Below are positions 26,439 through 35,301 of a stretch of 64,000 bases of DNA, piece by piece. Position 1 is the first letter of the stretch, and each line of letters starts with the position of its first letter. The stretch is from CAMYOC01 sp963704875 (GTDB lineage Bacteria; Pseudomonadota; Gammaproteobacteria; Steroidobacterales; XN24). A program made the translations under genes and the position numbers. The notes beneath the pieces are model-generated. The model was not told where the DNA came from. It did not search any database and was given only the letters and a program-made list of their open reading frames with translations. The stretch covers positions 496,001 through 560,000 of the forward strand of contig CAVPIA010000005.1 of the NCBI GenBank assembly GCA_963704875.1. Direction: 5' to 3'.

Positions 26439-27398
26439 ATGCTTATCAAGAAAGCGCCAAGCATTCGGCCATCGGAGATCACCGACGAGCATACCTATCT
26501 GAACCGGCGTCAGTTTCTCCAGCTTGCGGGGTTCACGGCTGCCGGCACACTTGCCGGTTCTCTGCCAGGTGCGCTGGCGGCTGAGCCGGGTCCCGCAGCG
26601 CTGGTCGATGTCGTCAAAACTGACTTCGGCGCCGGCGAAAAGCCGAATTCTTACGAGGACATCACGACCTACAATAATTTCTACGAATTTGGCACTGGCA
26701 AGGGCGACCCGCACCGGTATGCGGGAGGGCTGGTCACGAAGCCCTGGCAAGTCAGCATAAGCGGGGCGTGCGAGCGACCGGGCGAGTTCGCCTATGAAGA
26801 TATTGTCGCGCCTCACGCGCTGGAGGAGCGCATCTATCGACTGCGCTGTGTTGAAGCGTGGTCGATGGTCGTTCCCTGGGTCGGTTTCCCGCTGGCGGAG
26901 CTGATCAAACGTTTCAAGCCGACCTCAAGCGCCAAATTCGTCAAATTCACTACTTTGTATGACCCGATGCAGATGCCCGGCCAGCGCCGCGCGGTGCTGG
27001 ACTGGCCGTATGTTGAGGCGCTGACTATCGCTGAGGCGATGAATCCGCTGACCTTGATGACGGTGGGTCTGTACGGTCGGGAATTACCGAATCAAAGCGG
27101 TGCCCCATTACGCCTGGTGGTGCCATGGAAATACGGCTTCAAGAGTATCAAGTCAATCGTCGGCATCGAATTCACCGAGCAGCGGCCGATTAGCAGCTGG
27201 GAGGCAGCCGCACCGAGCGAGTATGGTTTTTATGCCAACGTGAATCCCAAGGTGAATCATCCGCGGTGGAGTCAGGCGCGTGAACGCCGGATTGGTGCGG
27301 GCGTGTTCGCGGAAAAGCAGCCGACGCTGATGTTTAATGGCTATACCGATGAGGTCGCTTACCTGTACCAAGATCTGGATCTGCGTCGCAATTTCTGA
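26439..27398 (+). CDS. msrP: Protein-methionine-sulfoxide reductase catalytic subunit (periplasmic, Moco)
   Basis: Repairs oxidised methionine in periplasmic proteins. The 319-residue product has a Tat signal, LNRRQFLQLAGFTAAGTLAG, and the sulfite-oxidase-type molybdopterin fold, with the molybdenum-ligand Cys at about residue 137 in YRLRCVEAWSM and the GAPLRLVVPWKYGFKSIKS block. The ATG at 26439 follows GGAG by 4 bp and gives the usual N-terminus; upstream ATGs at 26370 and 26400 are less likely. It sits 6 bp before msrQ, its membrane electron donor. Confidence 0.95.
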   Translation: MLIKKAPSIRPSEITDEHTYLNRRQFLQLAGFTAAGTLAGSLPGALAAEPGPAALVDVVKTDFGAGEKPNSYEDITTYNNFYEFGTGKGDPHRYAGGLVTKPWQVSISGACERPGEFAYEDIVAPHALEERIYRLRCVEAWSMVVPWVGFPLAELIKRFKPTSSAKFVKFTTLYDPMQMPGQRRAVLDWPYVEALTIAEAMNPLTLMTVGLYGRELPNQSGAPLRLVVPWKYGFKSIKSIVGIEFTEQRPISSWEAAAPSEYGFYANVNPKVNHPRWSQARERRIGAGVFAEKQPTLMFNGYTDEVAYLYQDLDLRRNF

Positions 27399-27404
27399 GG
27401 ATCG

Positions 27405-28073
27405 ATGTTGAGCACTCGGATAACGAATCCCGGCCCAGCCGCAATGAACACAATCAAGGCGGTTGTGTTTCTGTCTTGTTTGCTGCCGTTCCTGTGGATG
27501 GCGATGGCGACATTCGGGATCGCCGGCCTTGGTCTGGGCCCAAACCCGGTGGAGACCCTGATCCATCAGTCTGGTCTGTGGGGATTGCGCTTTCTGCTGA
27601 TCACGCTGGCGGTGACGCCGATACAGCGTTTGAGCGGTCTTAACTGGGTGGTTCGCCTGCGTCGGATGCTCGGTCTGTTTGCATTCTTCTACCTACTGAG
27701 CCATTTCCTCAGCTATGCATTGATCGATCAGCGTCTGGCAGTTGGAGCGATCGTCGAGGATGTGCTCGAGCGGCCCTTTATCACCCTGGGTATCCTCGGG
27801 TTTCTGATGCTGTTGCCGCTGGCGCTCACGTCCACCAACGGCATGATGCGCAGACTTGGCCGCCGCTGGAAGACTCTGCATCGAATGGTCTATGCCATTG
27901 CAATTGTCGGTGTCTGGCACTTCTGGTGGCAGGTAAAGCAGGATATTCGCGAACCGCTGATCTATGCGGCGATTCTTGCCGTGCTGCTCGGGTTCCGCCT
28001 GTGGGATTATCGACGGCGAGCGGCAACCCGGAGACGTTCGCGGTCCTGGTCGGATACCGCCTATCAGGGCTGA
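27405..28073 (+). CDS. msrQ: MsrQ heme b membrane subunit
   Basis: Inner-membrane cytochrome b that passes quinol electrons to MsrP. The 222-residue protein has about six transmembrane segments, including VVFLSCLLPFLWMAMATFG and ILGFLMLLPLALTS, with conserved His residues for heme in LSHFLSYALID, TLHRMVYAIAIVG and VWHFWWQVK. TGAGGATCG overlaps the msrP stop just before the ATG at 27405, so translational coupling is likely; an ATG at 27444 is an alternative start. Confidence 0.94.
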   Translation: MLSTRITNPGPAAMNTIKAVVFLSCLLPFLWMAMATFGIAGLGLGPNPVETLIHQSGLWGLRFLLITLAVTPIQRLSGLNWVVRLRRMLGLFAFFYLLSHFLSYALIDQRLAVGAIVEDVLERPFITLGILGFLMLLPLALTSTNGMMRRLGRRWKTLHRMVYAIAIVGVWHFWWQVKQDIREPLIYAAILAVLLGFRLWDYRRRAATRRRSRSWSDTAYQG

Positions 28074-28097
28074 TTCAGGGCTGATTCAGGGCTGAAT
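28065..28097. repeat. 11-bp tandem repeat between convergent msrQ and mgtE
   Basis: CAGGGCTGATT occurs three times in a row (third copy CAGGGCTGAAT). It spans the msrQ stop codon and ends at the mgtE stop. The first copy supplies the msrQ TGA, and the others would give the same stop in other frames. Probably slipped-strand expansion at a convergent gene junction. Confidence 0.75.
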
Positions 28098-29530
28098 CAT
28101 GGCTTTAACACCAGCGTGGCCATACCGAGAAAGATAAAGAAGCCCATGCTGTCGGTTATAAAGGTCAACACCACACTTGAACCCAGGGCCGGGTCGCGGC
28201 CGAGTCGCTCGCGCACCACCGGCACAAAGATCCCGAACAGCGCGGCCACGAGAAGATTGCACAGCGTTGCTGCTGCCATCACCAGGCCCAGCCGGAGGTT
28301 GTCATACAACAGCCAGGCAACGGCGCCCATTGCCGCTCCCCACACCAGCCCATTGATCAGCGCGATGCCGAGTTCCTTTAACGCCAGATAGCGCAGGTTC
28401 TCTCGGTTAATCTGCTTCAGCGCGAGACCCCGGACCACCAGCGCTATGGTCTGATTGCCCGTGTTGCCACCGATTGACGCGACGATTGGCATCAGGGTTG
28501 CCAGGGCTACCAGTTTTTCGATTGAGCCTTCGAACAAACCGATGACCCGGGAGGCCAGAAAGGCGGTCATCAGATTCAGCGACAACCACATCCAGCGGCT
28601 GCGGGCGCTCTGGATTACGGGTCCGAAAAGGTCTTCGTCTGCGCTGAGCCCTTCTCGAAGGAAGGCATCTTCCTCCGCTTCATTACGGATAAAGTCCATG
28701 ACCACGTCTACAGTCAGGCGCCCCAGCAGGCGGTCGCGATCGTCGACCACCGGAGCCGAGATCAGGTCGTAGCGCTCGAATGCATGAGCCGCCTCGCTCG
28801 CATTCTGCTCTGGCTGGAATACCTCCGGTGCAGGTTCGGCCAGTTCCTGTATCGGCGTTTTGACCGGGTTCAGGAACAGGTCCTTCAGCTGCAGGGTGCC
28901 CAGCAAGTGCCGGCGCGAGTCGACGACAAAGATCTGGTCGGTCTGATCGGGAAAGTCATCAAGGCTGCGCAGATATTTTAGTGTGTCACGCACTGTCGCC
29001 TCGGCCTCGATAAACAACATGTCGCGGCTCATCAGATATCCGATCGAGTCTTCGGGATAGGTGACCGTAGTCTCATGCCAGCTGCGATCCCTCTCCCGCA
29101 GGCCGCCCACCAGCTCCTCGCGGATGGAGGCAGGCAGCATGTCGTCGATAAAGCCGAGGTCATCAGGATCCATCGCCTGGCAGATACTCAGCAACCGCTG
29201 GTCGGCAGTCTCGCTGATCAAGCCCTCGGCAACCGGGTCGTTGACCTCGGCGAGGATTACCCCGGCCATCGCCGCGGGTACGCAGGACCACACAGCCAGC
29301 CGCTCATCTGGCGGCAACATCTCTACCAGATGGGCGACATCGGCGGGGTGCAGCCGTGACAGCTTTCGACGTAATTCCTGGTGGTGCTGTCGATGCAGCA
29401 GATCCGCGCCAAGCGAGTTTCGATCGTGCTCATCCCGGTCGATCAGCTGTTCGACCAGCTCCTGCCGACGCAGCAGCTCGCGCACTGGCTGCAGGCGGTG
29501 TTCTAGTCTTTTCGGTGAAACAGACTGCAT
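28097..29530 (-). CDS. mgtE: Magnesium transporter MgtE
   Basis: Mg2+ channel of the inner membrane. At 477 residues it has the standard layout: an N-terminal helical superdomain (LRRKLSRLHPADVAHLVEML), two CBS domains (GYLMSRDMLFIEAEATVRD and VVDDRDRLLGRLTV) that sense cytoplasmic Mg2+, then five transmembrane helices with PIVASIGGNTGNQTIALVVR containing the pore region. The ATG at 29530 is preferred over the one at 29632, because the extra residues are not family-like. Convergent with msrQ. Confidence 0.95.
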   Translation of the reverse strand: MQSVSPKRLEHRLQPVRELLRRQELVEQLIDRDEHDRNSLGADLLHRQHHQELRRKLSRLHPADVAHLVEMLPPDERLAVWSCVPAAMAGVILAEVNDPVAEGLISETADQRLLSICQAMDPDDLGFIDDMLPASIREELVGGLRERDRSWHETTVTYPEDSIGYLMSRDMLFIEAEATVRDTLKYLRSLDDFPDQTDQIFVVDSRRHLLGTLQLKDLFLNPVKTPIQELAEPAPEVFQPEQNASEAAHAFERYDLISAPVVDDRDRLLGRLTVDVVMDFIRNEAEEDAFLREGLSADEDLFGPVIQSARSRWMWLSLNLMTAFLASRVIGLFEGSIEKLVALATLMPIVASIGGNTGNQTIALVVRGLALKQINRENLRYLALKELGIALINGLVWGAAMGAVAWLLYDNLRLGLVMAAATLCNLLVAALFGIFVPVVRERLGRDPALGSSVVLTFITDSMGFFIFLGMATLVLKP

Positions 29531-29828
29531 GCGTTTATCCTGGATCGAATTCCGGCACCAGTATTGCTTAACCTGTACGCTCGAGCTCGCAGGAATCCGG
29601 AAACTCCGCTCGCGGCTTACCGGCGGGAGCAATGATAACGCCTCTGCTGCGCTGCTGACTGCGCTGTTGCGACCAGCCTGCCAGGCCTCCAGCAGGCGGA
29701 TGCGCGCCTCTATTGCTCAATTTGTGACCTGCATCACAGGCGCTGAGCTTATGTCAATCTAACTTGATCAGACGCGCGCCAGAAGCTGGGCCGTGGGGCC
29801 GAATAACAGCATGCGGGGCAAATCCGGG

Positions 29829-31814
29829 ATGTCCACCGTCAATACGGAAATACTGATTCTCAGCGCGGACTCTGAGGTACGGAGTGCGGTCGAGTCTTCG
29901 CTGTCCGGCATCTGTCAATACCATTTCGCTGACGAAGTAGCGTCGGCGCTGGATCTGGCAGCCAGAAGCCCTGTTGGCGTTCTGGTGCTGGACGTCGATA
30001 GCGCGGGCAACGACATAGGCTCGCTTGTCGCCTCCTTGCAGGCCCTGGCGCCAGGGATAGTCACCATCCTGGTCGGGGAGCATGACGATCTGGCAGCACT
30101 GACACACCTGAACATCGACGGCACGATCTATCGTTTCGTGATGAAACCGGTATCCGGCGGTCAACTGCGGATGGCGGTGGAAGCGGCCGCCGGCAAATTC
30201 AATGACGAGCAGATGGGTGGATCAGCGCAGCCCGATCCGGCGAAGAGAACCGCGTCAGGCCCCCTGGTCTATGCGGGTCTTGCTGCGCTCGCGCTTGCCG
30301 CCGGCAGTTTGGCCTGGATCCTTACCTCGCCATCCCAGCAAGATGTGCCTGTTGTGAGCGCGACCCTGGCCCCGCCCGAATCAATAGTAGCTGAGGAGCC
30401 ACTCCCTGCTGCCGGGCAACAGATCAAACCGGGAGTGCACTCAAATCGCTTTGGCTTGATCCTCGCCAGGGCAGAGCAGGCGATGCAGCAAGGTTATTAC
30501 CTGGTCGGAGACGATGGCACGGGTGACGATGCGGTCACCCTGTATGGACGCGTGTTGGCGGATGATCCGGACAATCCTGCCGCGTTGAAGGGACTGGAAA
30601 AAATCATGCGCGTGTTCGTCGGCGAGGCCACGACGGCGCTGTCAGATGGCGATCTGGATACTGCCGAGCGCGCCTTCGATCGGGCCAGCCGGGTCCTGCC
30701 AAACGATCCCAGGCTGTCCGCGCTGGAGAGTCAGTTGATCGAATCACGGGTATCGGAACTCGTCGCCGAGGCGAATTCCGACGCCGAGGCGGGCGATCTC
30801 CAAGAAGCAAAGCAAACATTATCCCAGGCCGAAGCTCTGGGTGCAGTCAGCGTCGAGTCCCTGGAAGCCACCAGAGCAGCAATCGAGCAGCGCTATCGCG
30901 CCGAGCAGGCCAGTCGCTTCCTGAGCCTGGGCTACAAACGTGTCGCAGACGGCAGGCTGGTTGAACCGGCCGATGACAGCGCGTTGACCTATCTGCGCGC
31001 TGCACGTAACAACGGCAGCGACAACGAGGTGCTCGCGCCGCTCGCCAAAGAAATCGCCGGTGCCATGCTTGCACGCTCTCAGGCTATGCTTGAAGACGGA
31101 TCCTTGTTATTGGCGCAGGAGTGGCTGGATCGCGCGGTTGACCTGGATGCTGACATCAGCGGCGTTGACGCGGTCCGCGCGACAATTGCCCGGCGCCTTG
31201 CAGAAGATGCCGAAAAAGATCGCCTGCTTGCGCTTGCCGCTGAGCGGCTTGCTGAACAGCAATTGATCGAGCCTCAGGGAGATAGTGCACGGGACTATCT
31301 CCTCGCTGTACAGGCCATTTCGCCGGAAGATCCGGTGGCGGAGCAGGGTCTCGATCGTGTCGTCACAGGTCTTCTGGAACAATCAGCTGCGGCCCTCGAG
31401 GCGGGGGAATTGTCGCGGGCAGAATTCTTGCTTGCAGAGGCGAGAACCACGGGAGCGCGCGGCGATGGCCCCGATGGCCTGCAACAACGAATTCAGTTGG
31501 CGATGGCGCCTGTTCCAGAGCCTGTGGTCGAGGAAGTAGTCGATCCCATTCCGGTTCGGCGTAAATATGTACCGCCGAAGTATCCGCGGGATGCGTTACT
31601 GCGCGGGCTTGAAGGCACTGTGGCGGTCTCATTTACGGTAGCGCCGGATGGCGGTCCGGAGAATATCGCCGTGGTCTCGGCGACGCCCCGAAACACGTTT
31701 GACCGGGCGGCGATGGCTGCGGTTCGCCAGTGGCAGTTTGATCCCGCTATCGTCGATGGTCAGGCCGTGTCTCATCCGATGGAAGTCGAGATCGAATTCG
31801 TTCTCGACGAATAA
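29829..31814 (+). CDS. Receiver-like / TM / TPR / TonB C-terminal fusion protein
   Basis: A 661-residue protein with an unusual layout. Residues 1-120 resemble a response-regulator receiver: ILILSADSEVRSAV, GVLVLDVDSAGND with a possible phospho-acceptor Asp, and YRFVMKPVSGGQLR with the conserved Lys. A single transmembrane helix follows (LVYAGLAALALAAGSLAW), then roughly 350 residues of TPR-like helical pairs. The C-terminus is a TonB_C domain, with VPPKYPRDALLRGLEGTVAV and AMAAVRQWQFDPAI. The receiver would face the cytoplasm and TonB_C the periplasm. This suggests a signalling or envelope-linking role rather than ordinary TonB-dependent import, as no ExbBD lies nearby. Confidence 0.8.
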   Translation: MSTVNTEILILSADSEVRSAVESSLSGICQYHFADEVASALDLAARSPVGVLVLDVDSAGNDIGSLVASLQALAPGIVTILVGEHDDLAALTHLNIDGTIYRFVMKPVSGGQLRMAVEAAAGKFNDEQMGGSAQPDPAKRTASGPLVYAGLAALALAAGSLAWILTSPSQQDVPVVSATLAPPESIVAEEPLPAAGQQIKPGVHSNRFGLILARAEQAMQQGYYLVGDDGTGDDAVTLYGRVLADDPDNPAALKGLEKIMRVFVGEATTALSDGDLDTAERAFDRASRVLPNDPRLSALESQLIESRVSELVAEANSDAEAGDLQEAKQTLSQAEALGAVSVESLEATRAAIEQRYRAEQASRFLSLGYKRVADGRLVEPADDSALTYLRAARNNGSDNEVLAPLAKEIAGAMLARSQAMLEDGSLLLAQEWLDRAVDLDADISGVDAVRATIARRLAEDAEKDRLLALAAERLAEQQLIEPQGDSARDYLLAVQAISPEDPVAEQGLDRVVTGLLEQSAAALEAGELSRAEFLLAEARTTGARGDGPDGLQQRIQLAMAPVPEPVVEEVVDPIPVRRKYVPPKYPRDALLRGLEGTVAVSFTVAPDGGPENIAVVSATPRNTFDRAAMAAVRQWQFDPAIVDGQAVSHPMEVEIEFVLDE

Positions 31815-31887
31815 TCTGCTTCTCCCGCCGGCCTTTCATGCCTGTTTCCCGGGGCTGTTGCCGCGCTCAGTGGCACGGTCGCGGGCG

Positions 31888-32454
31888 CTACTCCTCCGCT
31901 TCAGAACGATACAGCCATGGAAAGAGCTGTCGCCGCCGGGTCGGGTCCATGGACTCCATGGTGGCGATATTGCGCAGCGGGATCTCAGCAACATCTGAAA
32001 CCGACCCGATCGCTGCGGTGACGCTCTCCTGGCGCAGGACATGCAGTAACGCGACCGGCGCCCGGTTGGTCAGATTCCCCGCTGCGTCCGGTTCCGTGTC
32101 GGCAAACTGATACCCGGGATGAAAGCTGGCGACCTGGAAGGTTTGCGCCATCCCGGAATGTTCCAGCAGCAAATCTACCAGGTCCAGGAACTGGTTGAAC
32201 GCAGCGAAATCCTTTAACACACGCGGCAGCGCAAGCAGCGTGGTTTCCAACGCGGCGGGCTCAGACTCTGCGAGCAGGAGCAGCTCTTCATGCAGGTCCC
32301 TCAGCACCTGTTCCTCAGTGCTTGCATCGCTTACTCTGATGCGCAGACGCTTCTGGCGAACCACCGGCCGGGCGAATGGACATAGGTTTAGACCAATCAC
32401 CACCTGCTCCAGCCAGGCGCGTATCTCGATCTCCAGGGGGTGCGTGTCGTGCAA
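31888..32454 (-). CDS. DUF1415 family protein
   Basis: A 188-residue conserved cytoplasmic protein of unknown function. Family markers are clear: AWLEQVVIGLNLCPFARPV near the N-terminus, FQVASFHPGYQFAD, then NLTNRAPVALLHVLRQESV. The Cys-Pro-Phe and the conserved His suggest a binding site, but no activity is known. Convergent with the preceding TonB-fusion gene, 73 bp apart. Confidence 0.9.
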   Translation of the reverse strand: MHDTHPLEIEIRAWLEQVVIGLNLCPFARPVVRQKRLRIRVSDASTEEQVLRDLHEELLLLAESEPAALETTLLALPRVLKDFAAFNQFLDLVDLLLEHSGMAQTFQVASFHPGYQFADTEPDAAGNLTNRAPVALLHVLRQESVTAAIGSVSDVAEIPLRNIATMESMDPTRRRQLFPWLYRSEAEE

Positions 32455-32832
32455 GGCCCAGCTCCGGACTCAGGGAGTAAGCAGTATGTACAGCATACTC
32501 TGGTCAACCGATCCCGAGCGATTGAATCCGCCCGGTATGGCGCCGATGGACCGGCAGTCGGGTGTCATTGCCGGATGCTAATGTCGACTGGACCGAAAGT
32601 GACTCGGATGCAATCTGTTTGCGCCGGGCCTGGGAGGCCTGCCGGGCACGGGAGCAACATTGTATCGGCGGCAATCTGCCAGGCCCAGTAGCTGCCCGGC
32701 CAGTGCTGCCCGGCGCAGTAGCTTCATCGGCAGGCGAGATGCCTTCCTTTACTGCGATAATGGCGTTGGCGGATGCCAAACCCGTTCCAAGCCGTGCTGT
32801 CGTCGCCCCTATGTTGATGGAGACCATGAGTC
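32455..32832. other. Intergenic region, no supported gene
   Basis: About 380 bp between divergent genes. A 31-codon frame begins at 32486 (MYSILWSTDPERLN) but has no clear ribosome site or family. The middle contains short GC-rich repeats of GCCCAGTAGCTGCCCGGC and CCAGTGCTGCCCGGCGCAG type at 32681-32715. Promoters for both flanking genes probably lie here. Confidence 0.45.
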
Positions 32833-33930
32833 ATGAGATTGACCACCGTCGCCTGGATCATGCTGTATTTTCTGGCCCTGCCTGTTATCGGGGCGCTGTT
32901 GGAACTGGATCCGCTCACGGCCTTTTTGGGTGTGCTGCTTGGATTGATGCTTCTGTGGGGCATGCGGATGCGCACGCTGCTGAATCCCGCTGGCGGCTCT
33001 GAAATGCACCTGGACACCATTTCTGCGAGCCACTTTGTCGAGAAGGTTCGCTGGTGTATGGACCGGCTTGGCGTGCCCTATAAGGAAGTACCCAATGCCG
33101 GCGTGATCGGGGTATTTACGGTGGGACGGACGGTACCGCGTTTGCGTGTCAGGACCGGGTCTGTCGAGTCTTCCATCGGCAATTCATCGGACATACTGCG
33201 CTATCTGTGGGGCCGCTACGGTCTTGTAGATCCCCGCGCGGGGTTTCTCGAGCCCGGCGCCGACGCACTGGCGCTTGAGAAGCAAATGGATCATTACGGA
33301 TTGAGCCTGCAGCGTTGGATATATCACAACATTATCCGTGACCGCGAGCTGACCTTGCAGGCATGGGGTGCCAACGATCCGAAACTCCCCGGCTGGCAGA
33401 GGCTTGCCGTGCGCGTCGGATTTCCCGTTTTGCGGGGGATGATCCGCCGCGCATTCCGACTGTCCGATCGGGCGCATCGGCGGGTGCTGATCCAAATCAG
33501 CGAGTTTCTGCAATCCATGGAGGATCGTCTTGCCGACGGCCGCCGGACCTTGCTTGGCGGGGGCCAGATCAGTTTTGTCGATCTGACGCTTGCCGGTTTG
33601 TCCGGGATCTGGCTCCAGCCTCCGGGCTACGGTGGAGGTCAGGCTGAGGGCGTTCGCCTGTCCGCGAGTTCCCTGCCCCAGGGGATGATCGCCGAAATGC
33701 AGCAATGGAGGGAGCAGTTCCCGCGGGTAGTGGCCCTGGTTGAGCGCTTGTACCGTGAGGAGCGCGGCGGCACGCAGGGCGGGCGGCCCGCTGAGCCCGC
33801 TTCGTCCTCTCCGTCTGCTCCGTCTGTTCCGTCTGCTCCGTCAGACAGGAAACAGGACACTAGTAGCGAAAGAAGTAAGGCAGCGCCATCAATACACCGC
33901 CTGCCGCGACCAGCGGCAGCTGACTGCTGA
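32833..33930 (+). CDS. Membrane-anchored glutathione S-transferase-like protein
   Basis: A 365-residue protein. Residues 1-48 form two hydrophobic helices (VAWIMLYFLALPVIGALLE and FLGVLLGLMLLWGMRM), which would anchor the rest to the membrane. A GST N-terminal domain follows, with HFVEKVRWCMDRLGVPYKE and VESSIGNSSDILRYL. The helical C-terminal domain has FLQSMEDRLADGRRTLLGGG and ISFVDLTLAGLSGIW. The last 40 residues are low-complexity Pro/Ser/Ala. Membrane-anchored bacterial GSTs of this type are not well described. The 3' end overlaps a small gene on the other strand by 71 bp. Confidence 0.78.
   Translation: MRLTTVAWIMLYFLALPVIGALLELDPLTAFLGVLLGLMLLWGMRMRTLLNPAGGSEMHLDTISASHFVEKVRWCMDRLGVPYKEVPNAGVIGVFTVGRTVPRLRVRTGSVESSIGNSSDILRYLWGRYGLVDPRAGFLEPGADALALEKQMDHYGLSLQRWIYHNIIRDRELTLQAWGANDPKLPGWQRLAVRVGFPVLRGMIRRAFRLSDRAHRRVLIQISEFLQSMEDRLADGRRTLLGGGQISFVDLTLAGLSGIWLQPPGYGGGQAEGVRLSASSLPQGMIAEMQQWREQFPRVVALVERLYREERGGTQGGRPAEPASSSPSAPSVPSAPSDRKQDTSSERSKAAPSIHRLPRPAAADC
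33802..33846 (+). repeat. 9-bp tandem repeat in the 3' end of the GST-like gene
   Basis: Units close to CCGTCTGCT are repeated four to five times and encode the PSAPSVPSAPS low-complexity tail. The repeat keeps the reading frame, since the unit is a multiple of three, and probably varies in copy number between relatives. Confidence 0.65.
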
Positions 33931-34066
33931 TGATCCATGGCGTGACGAACAGACCAATGCCGCACAACAAGGGGACGGTCTTTGATTGCTTGCGGCCGTA
34001 CATAAAATAGCCGAAGCCGATCGCGCCAAACAGCATGCCCCAGACGATCGATGCTTCTGTATGCAT
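33860..34066 (-). CDS. Small membrane protein (68 aa), amino-acid-transport-protein-like annotation family
   Basis: A 68-residue protein with about three membrane-spanning stretches: SIVWGMLFGAIGFGYFMYG, VPLLCGIGLFVTPWIIS and LVAAGGVLMALPYFFRY. The pattern of a Gly-rich helix, a Tyr-Gly-Arg-Lys-Gln turn and a PYFF end recurs in a widespread proteobacterial family of unproven role. The ATG at 34066 has GGAG 9-10 bp upstream. Its 3' end overlaps the GST-like gene. Confidence 0.72.
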   Translation of the reverse strand: MHTEASIVWGMLFGAIGFGYFMYGRKQSKTVPLLCGIGLFVTPWIISSQLPLVAAGGVLMALPYFFRY

Positions 34067-34169
34067 GTCTGCTATCTCCAGAGTGTGGCTGGTCCGGCAG
34101 CAGACGTCGGGTGATAGCCCGCCCCGGTCCTGGACCGCCAATTCTCGATTCCGACACAGTCGCCTGTGT

Positions 34170-34586
34170 TCATCCCTTGATCCGCCCGCGCATTGCCTTG
34201 GTCTTTCCACGCCGGGTTTTTGTATCGATCCGTCTTTGCTTTGCTGCCCGCGTCGGACGCGTGGGGATGCGCGGTTTTGGCGGTGTCGCAATGCTCTGTA
34301 TCAGGACCCTCAGCCGGTCTAATGCGGCCTGTCGATTCTTCTCCAGGCTGCGATGATCCCGCGCCTTGATGATCACCATGCCGTCAGCATTGATCCGCTG
34401 ATCGTTGAGCGCCAACAGCCGGGTCTTCCAGGCCGCGGGCAGAGACGAGGCCTTGATGTCAAAACGCAAATGGGCAGCGCTGGAGACTTTGTTGACGTTC
34501 TGCCCTCCAGGCCCCTGCGCGCGTACCGCGCTGATTGTCAGTTCATCGAGCGGCAGGCTCACGCGATTATTGATGCGCAAAGACAC
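34170..34586 (-). CDS. arfB: Alternative ribosome-rescue factor ArfB (YaeJ)
   Basis: Releases stalled ribosomes by hydrolysing peptidyl-tRNA without a stop codon. The 138 residues have the class-I release factor core with GGQ at residues 27-29 in AVRAQGPGGQNVNKVSSAAH. The basic C-terminal tail (KQRRIDTKTRRGKTKAMRG) inserts into the empty mRNA channel in the E. coli protein. The length matches the family. Confidence 0.95.
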   Translation of the reverse strand: MSLRINNRVSLPLDELTISAVRAQGPGGQNVNKVSSAAHLRFDIKASSLPAAWKTRLLALNDQRINADGMVIIKARDHRSLEKNRQAALDRLRVLIQSIATPPKPRIPTRPTRAAKQRRIDTKTRRGKTKAMRGRIKG

Positions 34587-34702
34587 GATAGGATTCCGGG
34601 ACTAATCGACGCCCTGGCCAGACGTCGCTGCAGGCATGCACACGCACGCCAGATCAGCCAGCCCTGTCCCGATATGAGAGGCTGCTCTGCCCCGGCGCAA
34701 CA

Positions 34703-35071
34703 TCATGTCAGGCAGAAAAAATTGAGCTTGTTGCCGTCCAGATCGCGGAAATACCCACCGTAGAAGCCGTCGCCTCGCGGACCAGGTGCGCCTTCATCGC
34801 TGGCACCCAGTGACAACGCAGCGGCATGCATCTGCTGCACTTTCTCCTGCGAATCGACCATCAGCGCAACCATCGTGCCATTGCCTGCCGTGGCGGGCTT
34901 GCCGTCGAATGGCAGGGTCACGGCCAGACCTGGTCTGGAGGGGTCGGCCTGCCATGCGATAAATGAGTCGAACTCCATGAACCTCTTGCCGCCTATACCG
35001 CTCAACAGCGCATCGTAGAATTCGGCGGCCCGTGCCAGATCATTAGTTCCCAAGGTCACGTAACCGATCAT
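34703..35071 (-). CDS. VOC (glyoxalase/bleomycin-resistance fold) family protein
   Basis: A 122-residue single-module vicinal-oxygen-chelate protein. It begins MIGYVTLGTNDLARAAEFYDALL and ends with GGYFRDLDGNKLNFFCL, the usual repeat edges. Typical metal-binding His and Glu positions are only partly conserved, so catalytic activity is doubtful. This subfamily is commonly annotated as a glyoxalase-like or lactoylglutathione lyase-related protein. Substrate unknown. Confidence 0.82.
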   Translation of the reverse strand: MIGYVTLGTNDLARAAEFYDALLSGIGGKRFMEFDSFIAWQADPSRPGLAVTLPFDGKPATAGNGTMVALMVDSQEKVQQMHAAALSLGASDEGAPGPRGDGFYGGYFRDLDGNKLNFFCLT

Positions 35072-35301
35072 GACTTACCTCCTGGTCCAAAACCTCATTG
35101 TGAGAGCTACCGCAAGTGTAGCGCGTGTATCGCCCTTTGTAGCAGTCGCCGAAGTCGTGCTGGTAACAGCCCTCGGGGCCCTGTTCCCCGGAGATTTAGC
35201 CGGCAATCGCTGTCGGATCGCGGCCGCGGCTGCTTGCGTGTTGCTCCGATTCGATCCTGTGGTTGAGAATGGGAGCCCCGCAAGGTCAGCAGGAGCGACC
35301 G

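Noticed and set aside
32486..32581. 31-codon frame starting MYSILWSTDPERLN
   Set aside because: No ribosome site, no family, and the surroundings are repeat-rich; chance frame is likely.
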